Of a stretch of DNA of 64,000 nucleotides, positions 27,716 to 35,965 are shown one piece after another (the stretch's first letter is position 1; each line of letters opens with the position of its first letter). A program made the translations under genes and the position numbers. The stretch comes from Roseitalea sp. MMSF_3546. GTDB lineage: Bacteria; Pseudomonadota; Alphaproteobacteria; Rhizobiales; Rhizobiaceae. Under the pieces are notes generated by a model. The model worked only from the letters and a program-made list of their open reading frames with translations, searched no databases and was not told the DNA's origin. The stretch is from contig NZ_JASHKB010000017.1 of the NCBI RefSeq assembly GCF_030732865.1, positions 1-64,000 of the forward strand, given 5' to 3'.

Positions 27716-29193
27716 TGCAGCAGCGCCCTGAGCGTGGGCTTGCGCACCTTGCCGGCGGCCGTGCGCGGGAAGTCGTCGAGGATGCGGAAGGATCCGGGCA
27801 CCTTGTAGGCAGCGAGCCGCTCGCGGCACCAGGCATCGAGCGTTGTCACATCGAGGCTGCGGCCGGGACGGACGATCAGGAAGGCGGCGCCGATCTCGCC
27901 CCAGCGCGCGTCGGGCACGCCGACCACGGCGGCCTCCACAATGGCCTCATGGGTGTTCAGCACCCGCTCGACCTCGGCCGGATAGACGTTCTCGCCGCCG
28001 GAGATGTACATGTCCTTGATACGGTCGACGATGTAGTAGTAGCCGTCCGAATCGCGCCGTGCCACATCGCCGGACCGCAGCCAGCCGTCGGCGGTCAAGG
28101 CCCTGGCGGTGGCCTCGGCGTCGCCGAAATAGCCCGGCGTGATCGCCGGCCCGCGCAACTGCAACTCCCCCTCGCCCGGTTCGCCCTCGGCTACCGCGTC
28201 GAGCCGCACCTGGGTGAGCATCTGCGCCTTGCCGACCGAGCCGATCTTGGCGCGCACATGGGCAGGATCCATCAGGAAGGCGGTCGGTCCGGTCTCGGTC
28301 ATGCCGAAGCCGTTGCAGATCAGCGCCCCGCGCTCGGCGAAGAAGCCGATCAGATGTTCGGGCAGCGGCGCGCCGCCACAGGCCATGCGGATCGACGCCC
28401 AGTCGATCTCGCCGACCCGCCCATGCAGGCTGAATGCCTGGAAGATCGCCGGCACTCCGAAGAACTGCGTCACGGCGCCCTGCGCGATCAGGTCGAGGAT
28501 CGTATCGGGCTCGAAACGGGGCACGACCGTCGACGCGCCGCCGAACAGGAACAGCGGCAGCGTGTAAAGGTTGATGCCGCCGGTGTGGAACAGCGGCAGG
28601 AAATTGACGGAAGTGTCCCGGGCCGTCAGATCGATCGCCTGGGCGATGTTGAGCGCGTTCGCCCAGCTCATGCGCGGCGTCTGGATCACCGCCTTTGGCA
28701 GGCCGGTCGTGCCCGAGGTGAACAGCACATACCACGGCGCGGACGCATCGATGCGATCGGACAATGGCGGGCCGTCGGATTGCATCAGCGCCGAAAGGCC
28801 CGCTTCGCCGGCTTGCGGGTCGTCCATGGCAATCGGCATCGCCCCGAGCCGTTCGGCCAGCGCGCGGCCGGTATCGCGATGGTCGTCATCGAACGCAAGT
28901 GCGGCGACGCCGACGCCTTGCGCGACCTGGGCGAGTTCGGCGACCGGCTGGCGCCAGTTGAGCGGCGCCATGATCACGCCGGCCTTCTGGCAGGCGAACA
29001 GCGTGACGAAGAATTCCACGCGGTTGAGGCACAGCACGGCCAGCCGGTCCCCGCGCGACAGGCCCAGACGCGCCAGCCCGTGCGCGATGGCATTGGCGGC
29101 GTGATTCACCTCGGAAAAGGTCCAGCACCGTCCGTTCCGGGCATCGACAAGCGCCGCCGCATCCGGCGTCAGCTCGGCGCGCTTGGCGGCCAT
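27712..29193 (-). CDS. acyl-CoA ligase (AMP-forming)
   Basis: Activates a carboxylic acid to its CoA thioester through an acyl-adenylate. The 493-residue ANL-family enzyme has A3 LFTSGTTGLPKAV (about residues 155-167), A5 NGFGMTETGPT, A7 LRSGDVARRDSDGYYYIVDR, A8 IKDMYISGGENVYPAEVE and the catalytic Lys in PRTAAGKVRKPTLR near the C-terminus. Nothing in the motifs fixes the acid. The reading frame is open a few codons upstream (LFDAVPD...) without a good start codon, so the true N-terminus may be slightly longer. It forms an apparent operon tetR-ligase-maoC facing the ABC transporter operon. Confidence 0.92.
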   Translation of the reverse strand: MAAKRAELTPDAAALVDARNGRCWTFSEVNHAANAIAHGLARLGLSRGDRLAVLCLNRVEFFVTLFACQKAGVIMAPLNWRQPVAELAQVAQGVGVAALAFDDDHRDTGRALAERLGAMPIAMDDPQAGEAGLSALMQSDGPPLSDRIDASAPWYVLFTSGTTGLPKAVIQTPRMSWANALNIAQAIDLTARDTSVNFLPLFHTGGINLYTLPLFLFGGASTVVPRFEPDTILDLIAQGAVTQFFGVPAIFQAFSLHGRVGEIDWASIRMACGGAPLPEHLIGFFAERGALICNGFGMTETGPTAFLMDPAHVRAKIGSVGKAQMLTQVRLDAVAEGEPGEGELQLRGPAITPGYFGDAEATARALTADGWLRSGDVARRDSDGYYYIVDRIKDMYISGGENVYPAEVERVLNTHEAIVEAAVVGVPDARWGEIGAAFLIVRPGRSLDVTTLDAWCRERLAAYKVPGSFRILDDFPRTAAGKVRKPTLRALLQ

Positions 29194-29273
29194 GTCGGGA
29201 ACCGCGTCAAACAGGGCGGGCCTCCATCCTTGCCGGCAGTGCGCTCACCACCACGCGCCACCTTGCGGCCGGC

Positions 29274-29861
29274 TCATGTGCGCAACCCGTTCTCGATCAG
29301 GTCGAACGCCTCGGCGACGACGGTATCGATGTCGACGTCCCGGCGCCACAGGACGAACCGCTCGCCCAGCGTCTTGGCCATGCCCATCAGCGCCCAGGCG
29401 CGGATCTCGCTGTCGCCGGTGCGGATTTCGCCGGCCTGCCCCGCCGCGTCCAGATTGGCCCGGTAGGCCCGCGCGAAGTCGGAAAAATAGGCCTCATAGG
29501 CCTTGGGGTCGACAAAGCGCGCCTCCTCGACGATGCGGTAGAGTTCGGGCCGGTCGGCGACGAAGCGCAGGAAGGCGGCCAGGCCGCGGCGTTCGGCCTC
29601 GAGCCGCGTGGGCGCATCGGCAACCGCCCCGGCGAGCGCGATGCGGGTGAGATGACCCATCTCGCGCACCAGTTCGGAAAAGATCTCGTCCTTGCCGGAA
29701 AAATAGATGTAAAGCGTGCCCTGGGCGGTCTCGGCCTCGCGGGTGATGTCGGAAATCGAGGCTTCGGCATAGCCGAGCCGTCCGAACACGCGTTCGGCCG
29801 CGCGCAGGATCTGCTCGCGCCTTTTCTGGCCACGCCGGGTCTTTGGTCGGATCTGGTCCAT
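29274..29861 (-). CDS. TetR-family repressor of the transport/CoA-ligase regulon
   Basis: A 195-residue TetR regulator: helix-turn-helix at about residues 10-57 (RREQILRAAERVFGRLGYAE, SISDITREAETAQGTLYIYF) and a ligand domain after residue 70 with NADRPELYRIV-like helix alpha-6/7 segments seen in fatty-acid/acyl-CoA sensing members. Start taken at ATG 29861 because the operator at 29868-29891 lies just upstream; an in-frame ATG at 29885 would put the operator inside the gene. Neither start has a clear ribosome site. It probably represses itself, the ligase-maoC genes and the ABC operon, and is released by the acid or its CoA ester. Confidence 0.88.
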   Translation of the reverse strand: MDQIRPKTRRGQKRREQILRAAERVFGRLGYAEASISDITREAETAQGTLYIYFSGKDEIFSELVREMGHLTRIALAGAVADAPTRLEAERRGLAAFLRFVADRPELYRIVEEARFVDPKAYEAYFSDFARAYRANLDAAGQAGEIRTGDSEIRAWALMGMAKTLGERFVLWRRDVDIDTVVAEAFDLIENGLRT

Positions 29862-29867
29862 TGCAAA

Positions 29868-29891
29868 ACATGAATGCTGACTCATGTTTCA
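29868..29891. promoter_or_regulatory. operator B of the TetR regulator
   Basis: ACATGA...TCATGT inverted repeat followed by TTCA, placed seven bases upstream of the TetR start. It matches operator A at 21244-21267 at 21 of 24 positions, reading in the same direction; only the three central positions 9, 10 and 14 differ. Confidence 0.75.
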
Positions 29892-29983
29892 GTAGCATCG
29901 GGGTCGGAGATCGTCAATCTTTCGGGTTCGGCCAGCACCGCACAGCGGCCGGCGTGCCATCGCCATGCGCCGGCAGGACGGGG

Positions 29984-30763
29984 CTAGCGCCCCTCCCCCA
30001 GCAGCCAGTTGCCGATCGGGGCGATCTGCGCCTTGACCATGTCGCGGCCGGTGACGAGCGGCGTGCCGGCCTCGGCCGCCAAGGCCGCAAGGGCGGTGGC
30101 GGGCGGGTCGGCGACGATATCGGCGACAAGCATGGCTCTTGCCACCTGGCTGGCCGAAAACGGGCTCGGATCGTCCGCGGCCATGCCGAGCGGGGTGGCG
30201 TTTACGAGGATGTCGGCGCGGCCCGGATCGGTGCCGGGCGGCATGACCGAAACGCGTTCGGACAAAGGTGCGGCGGCGCGACGGTCCGCGTCCGGTTCCG
30301 TGATCACAAGCGATGAAGGGCTTTGGGCAAGCAGGGCCTCGGCAATGGCCAGCCCGGCACCGCCCAGACCGGCCAGATGCACGGTGCGGCCGGTGACCTG
30401 AAGACCGGCCGCCTTGACCGCCCCGACCAGCGCAATCCCGTCGAACTGGCCGCCGATCAGCTGCCCGTCGGCGGTGCGGCGCACGGCGTTGACGCTGCGT
30501 GTGGTCCGCGCCGCGCCTTCGAGCCCGTCGAGCAGGAGGGCGATGGCGTTCTTGTGCGGCATGGTCACGCAAAGGCCACCGATTGACGGGTCGGCGCGCA
30601 CGTCCGCGACGAAGGCGGTCAGCGCGGCCGGTTCGACGTGGCGGGTTTCAACGCGCGCATCGATGCCGCGGCCGGCGAGGAACGCTTCGAGCAGCGGCGG
30701 CGTGCGCACCGAGGTGACCGGCGCGCCGATCATGACATAGCGCCGAAGCGGGGCGTGCGTCAT
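29984..30763 (-). CDS. shikimate/quinate dehydrogenase-like protein
   Basis: A 259-residue member of the shikimate dehydrogenase family. The N-terminal substrate domain contains GGLCVTMPHKNAIALLLDGL (about residues 62-81), where SDHs carry the catalytic Lys (N-V-T-x-P-x-K); here it reads CVTMPHK, and the Asp partner lies in FDGIALVGAVKAAGL. The nucleotide domain starts with HLAGLGGAGLAIAEAL (GxGGxG-like). It differs enough from biosynthetic AroE, and sits at the end of an ABC transporter operon, so it more likely oxidises an imported hydroaromatic acid such as quinate or shikimate. Its ATG overlaps the ATPase stop. Confidence 0.8.
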   Translation of the reverse strand: MTHAPLRRYVMIGAPVTSVRTPPLLEAFLAGRGIDARVETRHVEPAALTAFVADVRADPSIGGLCVTMPHKNAIALLLDGLEGAARTTRSVNAVRRTADGQLIGGQFDGIALVGAVKAAGLQVTGRTVHLAGLGGAGLAIAEALLAQSPSSLVITEPDADRRAAAPLSERVSVMPPGTDPGRADILVNATPLGMAADDPSPFSASQVARAMLVADIVADPPATALAALAAEAGTPLVTGRDMVKAQIAPIGNWLLGEGR

Positions 30764-31578
30764 TTGAACCGGTAGACGCCGAGCTTTTCGAAGATGTCGA
30801 AGATGCGCCGCGCATAGGTGGAGAATTCGGGATATTCGCCAAGATGCGCCGGGCGCGGACGCGGCAGGTCGATGCGGATCTCCTCGACGATCCGGCCCGG
30901 GCTGGTCGACATGACGAGCACGCGGTCGGACAGGCCGACGGCCTCCTCGATCGAGTGGGTGATGAACAGGACCGTCTTCTTGGTCTCCATCCAGAGCATT
31001 TCGAGGTCGTGGCGGATCTGGGTGCGGCTGATCGCGTCGAGCGCGCCGAAGGGCTCGTCCATCAGCAGCATGGTCGGATCGTGCACCAGCGCGCGGGCAA
31101 TGGAAACGCGCTGGCGCATGCCGCCCGAAAGCTGCCAGGGATAGCGGTCCTCGGCGCCGGTCAGCCCCAGCCGCTCGAACAGCGCGTCGGCGCGGGCGCG
31201 CATTTCGGCGCGGCCCAGCCCGCGGATCTGCTGCTGAAGCATGACATTGTTCATGGCGGTGCGGAATTCGAGCAGCAAATGGTCCTGAAAGACGATGCCG
31301 ACCTCGGAGATCGGCGCGGTGAGCGGCCGGCCGTCGACCGCGACCGAGCCATCGGAGACCGGCTCGAGCCCGGAGACCAGCAGCATGGTCGTCGACTTGC
31401 CGCAGCCGGACGGGCCGATCAGGCTGACGAACTCGCCCGGCGCGATATCCAGATCGATCGGACCCAGCGCGTGAAAGGCCGACGGCCCGCTGCCATAGAC
31501 CTTGGTGAGATTGTGCGCGGTGATCGAGGCGCCGCGCGTCGAGCCGGTGGCGGTGCGAAGGGGCTGCAGCGCGTTCAT
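30760..31578 (-). CDS. ABC transporter ATPase, nitrate/sulfonate/taurine type
   Basis: ATPase of an SsuB/TauB-class importer, 272 residues. Walker A GPSGCGKST (about residues 57-65), Q-loop VFQDHLLLEFRTA, ABC signature LSGGMRQRVSIARAL (about 156-170), Walker B MLLMDEPFGALD and switch His in LFITHSIEEAVGLSD. Coupled to the permease upstream (ATGA) and the dehydrogenase-like gene downstream (ATGA). Confidence 0.93.
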   Translation of the reverse strand: MNALQPLRTATGSTRGASITAHNLTKVYGSGPSAFHALGPIDLDIAPGEFVSLIGPSGCGKSTTMLLVSGLEPVSDGSVAVDGRPLTAPISEVGIVFQDHLLLEFRTAMNNVMLQQQIRGLGRAEMRARADALFERLGLTGAEDRYPWQLSGGMRQRVSIARALVHDPTMLLMDEPFGALDAISRTQIRHDLEMLWMETKKTVLFITHSIEEAVGLSDRVLVMSTSPGRIVEEIRIDLPRPRPAHLGEYPEFSTYARRIFDIFEKLGVYRFK

Positions 31579-32405
31579 GCCGGCCTCCGTGCCCAGGGCA
31601 TCAGCAGGCGTTCGCCCGACATCAGCACCGCGTTGACGGCGAGCGCCAGGAGCGCGGTGGCGATCAGCCCGGCGAACATCAGCGTCAGATCCATGAAGCT
31701 CGAGGCGCGCATGATCAGGAAGCCGAGCCCGGCTTCGGAGGCGATGAACTCGGCGATGATGACGCCCTCGACCGCCTTGACGATGCCGATCTTCATGCCC
31801 GCATAGATGGAGGGCATCGCCGCGGGGATGCGGATGTGGCGCAACTCCTGCAGCGGCGTGGCGCCCATGGAACGCGTGATGTAGGCGAGTTTTGGGTCGA
31901 CGGCCCGAAAGCCGGACATGGCGTCGACCATGATCGGAAAGAAGCACATCAGAAACACGATCAGGACCGAAACGAGCGGGCCGATGCCGAACCAGACGAT
32001 GAGGATCGGTCCGATCACGGTCTTGGGCATGATGTTGAGAAACACGATGACCGGATAGAGCCCGCGTTCGAGCGCGCCGAAGGAAACGATCAGAAAGCCG
32101 GCGGGCACGGCGACGGCAACGCCGAGCAGAAAGCCCAGCACGATCGTGGTGGCGGTCACGCCGGCATGTTCGAGCAGGAGCGGTGCGTCGGTGACGAGCC
32201 GGGCCAGGAAATCGGTGGGCTTGGGCACCAGCCAGATCGGCACCTGATAGATGCGGATCAGCGCTTCCCACAGGCCCAGCAGCACCGTGACGGCGATCAC
32301 CGCATAGACGATCGTGCCCAGCCAGTTCAGCGCCGGCAGGGCGCGGCGCGCCTGCGCCTCGGTGAGGACGGCGGGCGGCGCGTCATGGGCTGCGGGGGCG
32401 GACAC
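31575..32405 (-). CDS. ABC transporter permease 1, SsuC/TauC type
   Basis: Inner-membrane permease of the NMT1-type importer, about 276 residues from a GTG at 32405 preceded by GGGAAG. Six predicted helices; the EAA loop reads TRSMGATPLQELRHIRIPAAMPSIYAG (shown only by its start TRSMGATPLQELRHI). An upstream in-frame TTG at 32462 is possible, but the frame from there would run through the perfect hairpin at 32428-32453, so I prefer the GTG. It resembles the permease encoded at 33513-34277, so the importer is probably a heterodimer. Confidence 0.88.
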   Translation of the reverse strand: MSAPAAHDAPPAVLTEAQARRALPALNWLGTIVYAVIAVTVLLGLWEALIRIYQVPIWLVPKPTDFLARLVTDAPLLLEHAGVTATTIVLGFLLGVAVAVPAGFLIVSFGALERGLYPVIVFLNIMPKTVIGPILIVWFGIGPLVSVLIVFLMCFFPIMVDAMSGFRAVDPKLAYITRSMGATPLQELRHIRIPAAMPSIYAGMKIGIVKAVEGVIIAEFIASEAGLGFLIMRASSFMDLTLMFAGLIATALLALAVNAVLMSGERLLMPWARRPA

Positions 32406-32427
32406 GGTTTCGAGCTTCCCGATGTTT

Positions 32428-32453
32428 CGCCGGCCGGATCGCTCCGGCCGGCG
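32428..32453. terminator. perfect 11-bp hairpin between receptor and permease genes
   Basis: CGCCGGCCGGA, loop TCGC, TCCGGCCGGCG: an entirely paired G+C stem located 16 bases downstream of the receptor gene stop. There is no T tract, so it is more likely an mRNA-stabilising or attenuating structure that lets the receptor be made in excess over the permease, a common arrangement in ABC operons, than a full terminator. Confidence 0.65.
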
Positions 32454-32468
32454 GGCTGGCAAGGCCGG

Positions 32469-33470
32469 TTACGGGCAGGTGACCGGCGTCTCGGGCAGAA
32501 GCTCGAGCGTATAGTAGTCGGTGATCGGCCGGTCCGCCGGGAACTCCATGGCCGTGGTCATCACCTCATAGATCTCCGACCAGGTCTCGTCGGGCGTTGC
32601 GCCGATCGTGTCGCCCGAGCCGCCCGGACAGACCGAGGAGAACGAATAGGTCGCCCCCTGCAACAGCGCTTCCTTTGTGTTCTCGGTCTCGGGGAAGAGT
32701 TCGAGCAGCGCATCGACGGCGGCCTCGGGGTTGTCCATGGCCGCGCGCCAACCCCTGGCGGTGGCATCGATGAAACGGCGGTAGACGTCGGCGTTCTCGG
32801 CAATCTTGTCCTCGCGGGCGATCAGCGACAGGCTGACCACGGGCACGCCGTGATTGTAGAAATACATGTTGCCGACGTCATAGCCCTCCTCTTGCAGCGG
32901 CACGACGGTGTTCTCGGGCGTTTCGGCGATGGCGTCGATCTCGCCGGAGGTCAGAAGGCCGAGCGCGGCGTTCTGGGTGGCCGAGACGATGGTCACGTCA
33001 TCCTCGCTCATGCCGTTGGCGCGCAGGAAGACCGGCACGAGCGGCACCATCGCCGTGCCGGGCGCAACGGCGATGCGCTTGCCCTTCAGATCCTGGGGGG
33101 TCTCGATGCCCGATTCGGCAAGATACTGAACGCCGAACTGGCCCGACTTCCAGATCGTCGAGATGATCTTGATCGGCGCGCCCTGGGCGGCGACGTTGAG
33201 CGCGGCGCCGGCATCGGCATAGCCAAGTTCGCTCTGGCCGGTGGCGACGAGCTGGGCGGCCACGGACGAGCCGCGCCCCTCCTCGAGCGTGACGTCGAGA
33301 TCGGCGTCCTCGTAAAGGCCCTGCTTGACCGCCATGGCAAAGCCCAGATGCGCCGAATCGGCGGTCCAGTTCATCGTCATGGTGATGGAATCGGCGGCAA
33401 ATGCGCCGACCGGCGCCAGGGCGAGGCCGGCAATGGCGACGGCCGCCAGGGGTCTGGTGAGTTTGGTCAT
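32469..33470 (-). CDS. ABC transporter substrate-binding protein, NMT1/THI5-like
   Basis: Periplasmic receptor of the SsuA/THI5-like class, 333 residues with a signal peptide (MTKLTRPLAAVAIAGLALAP ending AFA). The mature part begins ITMTMNWTADSAHLGFAMAV and shows the ligand loop VAPGTAMVPLVPVFLRANG. The NWTADSAHLGF start is close to pyrimidine/thiamine-precursor receptors, though the family also binds sulfonates, phthalates and other aromatics. Two cysteines near the C-terminus (VCPGG, VTCP) could pair. Strong GGAG ribosome site upstream. Confidence 0.9.
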   Translation of the reverse strand: MTKLTRPLAAVAIAGLALAPVGAFAADSITMTMNWTADSAHLGFAMAVKQGLYEDADLDVTLEEGRGSSVAAQLVATGQSELGYADAGAALNVAAQGAPIKIISTIWKSGQFGVQYLAESGIETPQDLKGKRIAVAPGTAMVPLVPVFLRANGMSEDDVTIVSATQNAALGLLTSGEIDAIAETPENTVVPLQEEGYDVGNMYFYNHGVPVVSLSLIAREDKIAENADVYRRFIDATARGWRAAMDNPEAAVDALLELFPETENTKEALLQGATYSFSSVCPGGSGDTIGATPDETWSEIYEVMTTAMEFPADRPITDYYTLELLPETPVTCP

Positions 33471-33512
33471 GGGTCTCCTCCTCGTTTGACTGTCATGTCT
33501 TGCCCGCCGCGC

Positions 33513-34277
33513 TCATCGGCGCCGCCAGGGCAGGAACCAGCGTTCGGCCAGCGCAACCGCGTAGCTGAGCACGACGCCGATGGTCGAGCCGACCACCAGC
33601 ACGGCGAAGATCAGCGTGGTGTCCGACGAATCCATCGCGCGCAGGACCAGATAGCCAAGGCCATTGTTGGAATTGAGCCATTCGACGACGATGACGACGG
33701 TCACCGCGACGACGATGGTGATCTTGAACCCCGAAAAGATGGCCGGCGCGGCGGTGGGCAGTTCGATGAAGCGAAAGGTCTGCCACCAGGAGGCGCCCGT
33801 GGAGCGCGTCAGATAGTAGTGGCGGCGATCGACCGAACGGAAGCCGGCGACCGCATCGACCAGGATCGGAAAGAAGGTGATCAGCGCGGTCAGCAGGATC
33901 TTGGGAAAGTCGGAAAAGCCGAACCAGACCAGCATGAGCGGGGCCAGCGTGATCTTCGGCAGACCCTGGATGAAGACGACGAGCGGATAGAGCAATTGCT
34001 CGCACAGCCGCCAACGGGCGATCATATAGCCCAGCACCAGCCCCGGCACCGCGCCGGCGATGAAGCCGTAGACGATCATCTTCGTCGTTTGGGCACCGTG
34101 ATAGGCAAGCCGGGCATGGTCCTCGGCGATGCGGGCCAGGAAATCGGACGGGGCGGGCAGAAGAAAGCTCGGCACCTCGCCCAGGCGCACCACCCCCTCC
34201 CAGATCACGAGCAGGCCCGCGAACCACAGTGCCGGCTCGAGCACGGCGCGGCCGGTGCGGGCGGCGGCGGCGATCAC
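33513..34277 (-). CDS. ABC transporter permease 2, SsuC/TauC type
   Basis: Second permease, 254 residues starting at a GTG that overlaps the iclR stop (GTGA). Six predicted helices; the coupling loop reads TRSTGASWWQTFRFIELPTA. It contains the family pattern LVVFIQGLPKITLAPLMLVW. Its place directly after iclR and ahead of the receptor gene puts regulator and transporter in one transcript. Confidence 0.88.
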   Translation of the reverse strand: MIAAAARTGRAVLEPALWFAGLLVIWEGVVRLGEVPSFLLPAPSDFLARIAEDHARLAYHGAQTTKMIVYGFIAGAVPGLVLGYMIARWRLCEQLLYPLVVFIQGLPKITLAPLMLVWFGFSDFPKILLTALITFFPILVDAVAGFRSVDRRHYYLTRSTGASWWQTFRFIELPTAAPAIFSGFKITIVVAVTVVIVVEWLNSNNGLGYLVLRAMDSSDTTLIFAVLVVGSTIGVVLSYAVALAERWFLPWRRR

Positions 34278-35113
34278 GAGGCCGCTCCGGCGACCGGGTC
34301 GGCGAGCGACGCCGCGAAGGGACGCCGATGGCGCTGGCGGCGGCGCAGCGGCCACATCGCCGAGATCTGCTCGGCGGTCCGGGCCAGTTCGGCGGCCAGC
34401 GTCTCGTAGCGCTCCGGGCCGATGCGCAGGCGCGGGCCGGCGACGCTGATCGTGCCGGCGACCGGCGCGTCGGGCCCCTCGCCGGCGCGGAACGCCACCG
34501 CGATGGCGGCGGTGCCGATTTCGGCCTCGTCGACGGCGAGCGCGTAGCCGCGCCGGCGGGTCTCGTTGAGATGGGCGCGCAACTCGTCGACCGTGCGCAC
34601 GCAATTGGGCCCGAAATCGGCCGGCCGGTCGAGCCCGCGTGCGCAGGCGATGCGCAGCGCCTCGTTCTCCTCGAGCGCGGCCAGCCATGCCTTGCCGTTG
34701 GCGGTGGCGTGTAGCACGATTTCCTGACCCATGTCCGGGTCGTAGCGCAGGCCCGCCGTCGCGCCCTGCGCGCGGGCCACCCAGATCAGGTTTTCGCCCT
34801 CGAGCACGGCAAAGCGGCAATATTCGCGGGTGCGGGCGGCCAGCCCGTCGAGCGCGGTCTGCACGATGTCGGGCGCAAGGCGCGCATCGAGATTGCGGAA
34901 GGCGAGCGTGGAGAGCCTGAGCGACAGGGCGTAGTTCTGGCTGGCCGGATCCTGCACCACCCAGCCGCGCTCGGAGAGCGTGGTCAGGATGCGGTGGGCG
35001 GCACTGGCCGGCAGGCCGGCGCGGTCGGCAAGCTCGGACAGGCTGACCGGCTCGACCGCACCGGTCAGCGCCTCGATGAGGCCGATACAGCGCTCGACCG
35101 CCGAAACCGTCAT
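34274..35113 (-). CDS. IclR-family regulator
   Basis: A 279-residue IclR-type regulator. Winged helix at residues 1-65 (ERCIGLIEALT, LSELADRAGLPASAAHRIL) and an effector domain from about 75 to 250 with LIWVARAQGATAGLRYDPDMG and the typical GTISVAGPRLRIGPER. Relatives with known ligands (PcaR, PobR, CatR-like) sense aromatic and hydroaromatic acids, in line with the dehydrogenase-like gene at the end of the same operon. It heads the operon and is divergent from the gene at 35239; the palindrome at 35157-35177 lies between them. The C-terminal 25 residues are a basic, Ala-rich extension. Confidence 0.9.
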   Translation of the reverse strand: MTVSAVERCIGLIEALTGAVEPVSLSELADRAGLPASAAHRILTTLSERGWVVQDPASQNYALSLRLSTLAFRNLDARLAPDIVQTALDGLAARTREYCRFAVLEGENLIWVARAQGATAGLRYDPDMGQEIVLHATANGKAWLAALEENEALRIACARGLDRPADFGPNCVRTVDELRAHLNETRRRGYALAVDEAEIGTAAIAVAFRAGEGPDAPVAGTISVAGPRLRIGPERYETLAAELARTAEQISAMWPLRRRQRHRRPFAASLADPVAGAAS

Positions 35114-35156
35114 GGGCCCTCTTCCCTATCCGGCGATCAGCATATAGAACCGATTT

Positions 35157-35177
35157 TGAAATTGGAACAGGATTTCA
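35157..35177. promoter_or_regulatory. probable IclR operator
   Basis: TGAAAT, nine bases, ATTTCA: a perfect six-base inverted repeat in the only A/T-rich stretch of the 125-bp divergent region between iclR and the gene at 35239. It could control both directions. Confidence 0.5.
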
Positions 35178-35238
35178 GAAAATTCTGCCGGCCCGCGAAA
35201 TCGCGGTCCGGAGGTGCGGACGGACAGGGGAACGCAAC

Positions 35239-35922
35239 ATGGGTCTGCTGGGAACCGGCGCGGTCGCGATCTGGCACGACATCGCGCCGGAGGGGCGCGA
35301 GGAATTCTACGCCTGGCACGGGCGCGAACACATGCCCGAGCGGGTGGCCATTCCCGGCTTCCGGCGCGGCAGGCGCTATGTCGCCATCGAGGCGGATCGC
35401 GAATTCTTCAACCTGTACGAGGCCGAAGCGCCCGATGTGCTGACCGGGCCCGACTATCAGGCGCGGCTGAACGATCCGACCCCGTGGACGGTGGCGACGG
35501 TCAGACATTTCCGCGGCGTTGCGCGGTCGCTGTGCGCGGTCGCCGCCTCGGCCGGCGAAGGCGGCGGCGGGCTGGCGGCGACCTTTCGATACGATGTCGA
35601 CCCGGCCGCGCACGACGGCCATGTGAAGGCTCTCGGCCTCCGCTTCGCGCCGCTGCTCGCCTCACCGCATGTGGCGGGCGCGCATGTGTTGCTCGCCGAT
35701 ATCGCTGCGAGCCGCGTCGACACCGCCGAGCGCAAGGCGCGCGAGGAGCCCAACACGGTGCCGGGCGCGGTGGTGGTGATCGAGGGCTGGGGCGATGAGG
35801 CCGCGTTCCTGGCGGCGCTCAAGGCGCATCTGCCGCCCGACGCGCTTGCCAAGGACGGCGCGCGGGAGCCGATCGCCGGCGGGGTCTACCGGCTGCAGGC
35901 GACGGCGCTGGCGCCACCTTGA
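35239..35922 (+). CDS. uncharacterised protein, EthD/dimeric-barrel-like
   Basis: A 227-residue protein of unknown function. The first 95 residues look like a ferredoxin-like dimeric alpha+beta barrel: WHDIAPEGREEFYAWHGREH followed by MPERVAIPGFRRGRRYVAI, a pattern with a conserved His in WHxREHMPER. The second half (about 110-225) seems to repeat the same fold with lower similarity. No signal peptide or membrane helix. Divergent from iclR and close to its putative operator, so it may belong to the same pathway. Assignment to the EthD-like fold is an inference from pattern only. Confidence 0.65.
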   Translation: MGLLGTGAVAIWHDIAPEGREEFYAWHGREHMPERVAIPGFRRGRRYVAIEADREFFNLYEAEAPDVLTGPDYQARLNDPTPWTVATVRHFRGVARSLCAVAASAGEGGGGLAATFRYDVDPAAHDGHVKALGLRFAPLLASPHVAGAHVLLADIAASRVDTAERKAREEPNTVPGAVVVIEGWGDEAAFLAALKAHLPPDALAKDGAREPIAGGVYRLQATALAPP

Positions 35923-35965
35923 CGCCCGTTGGCGCACCGATGGCCGGCGAAAGGCGCGGCCGGCG

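Noticed and set aside
31836-34409. 857-codon plus-strand open frame opposite the NMT1-type transporter genes
   Set aside because: It spans three well-defined minus-strand transporter genes and their gaps; its composition is typical of antisense frames.
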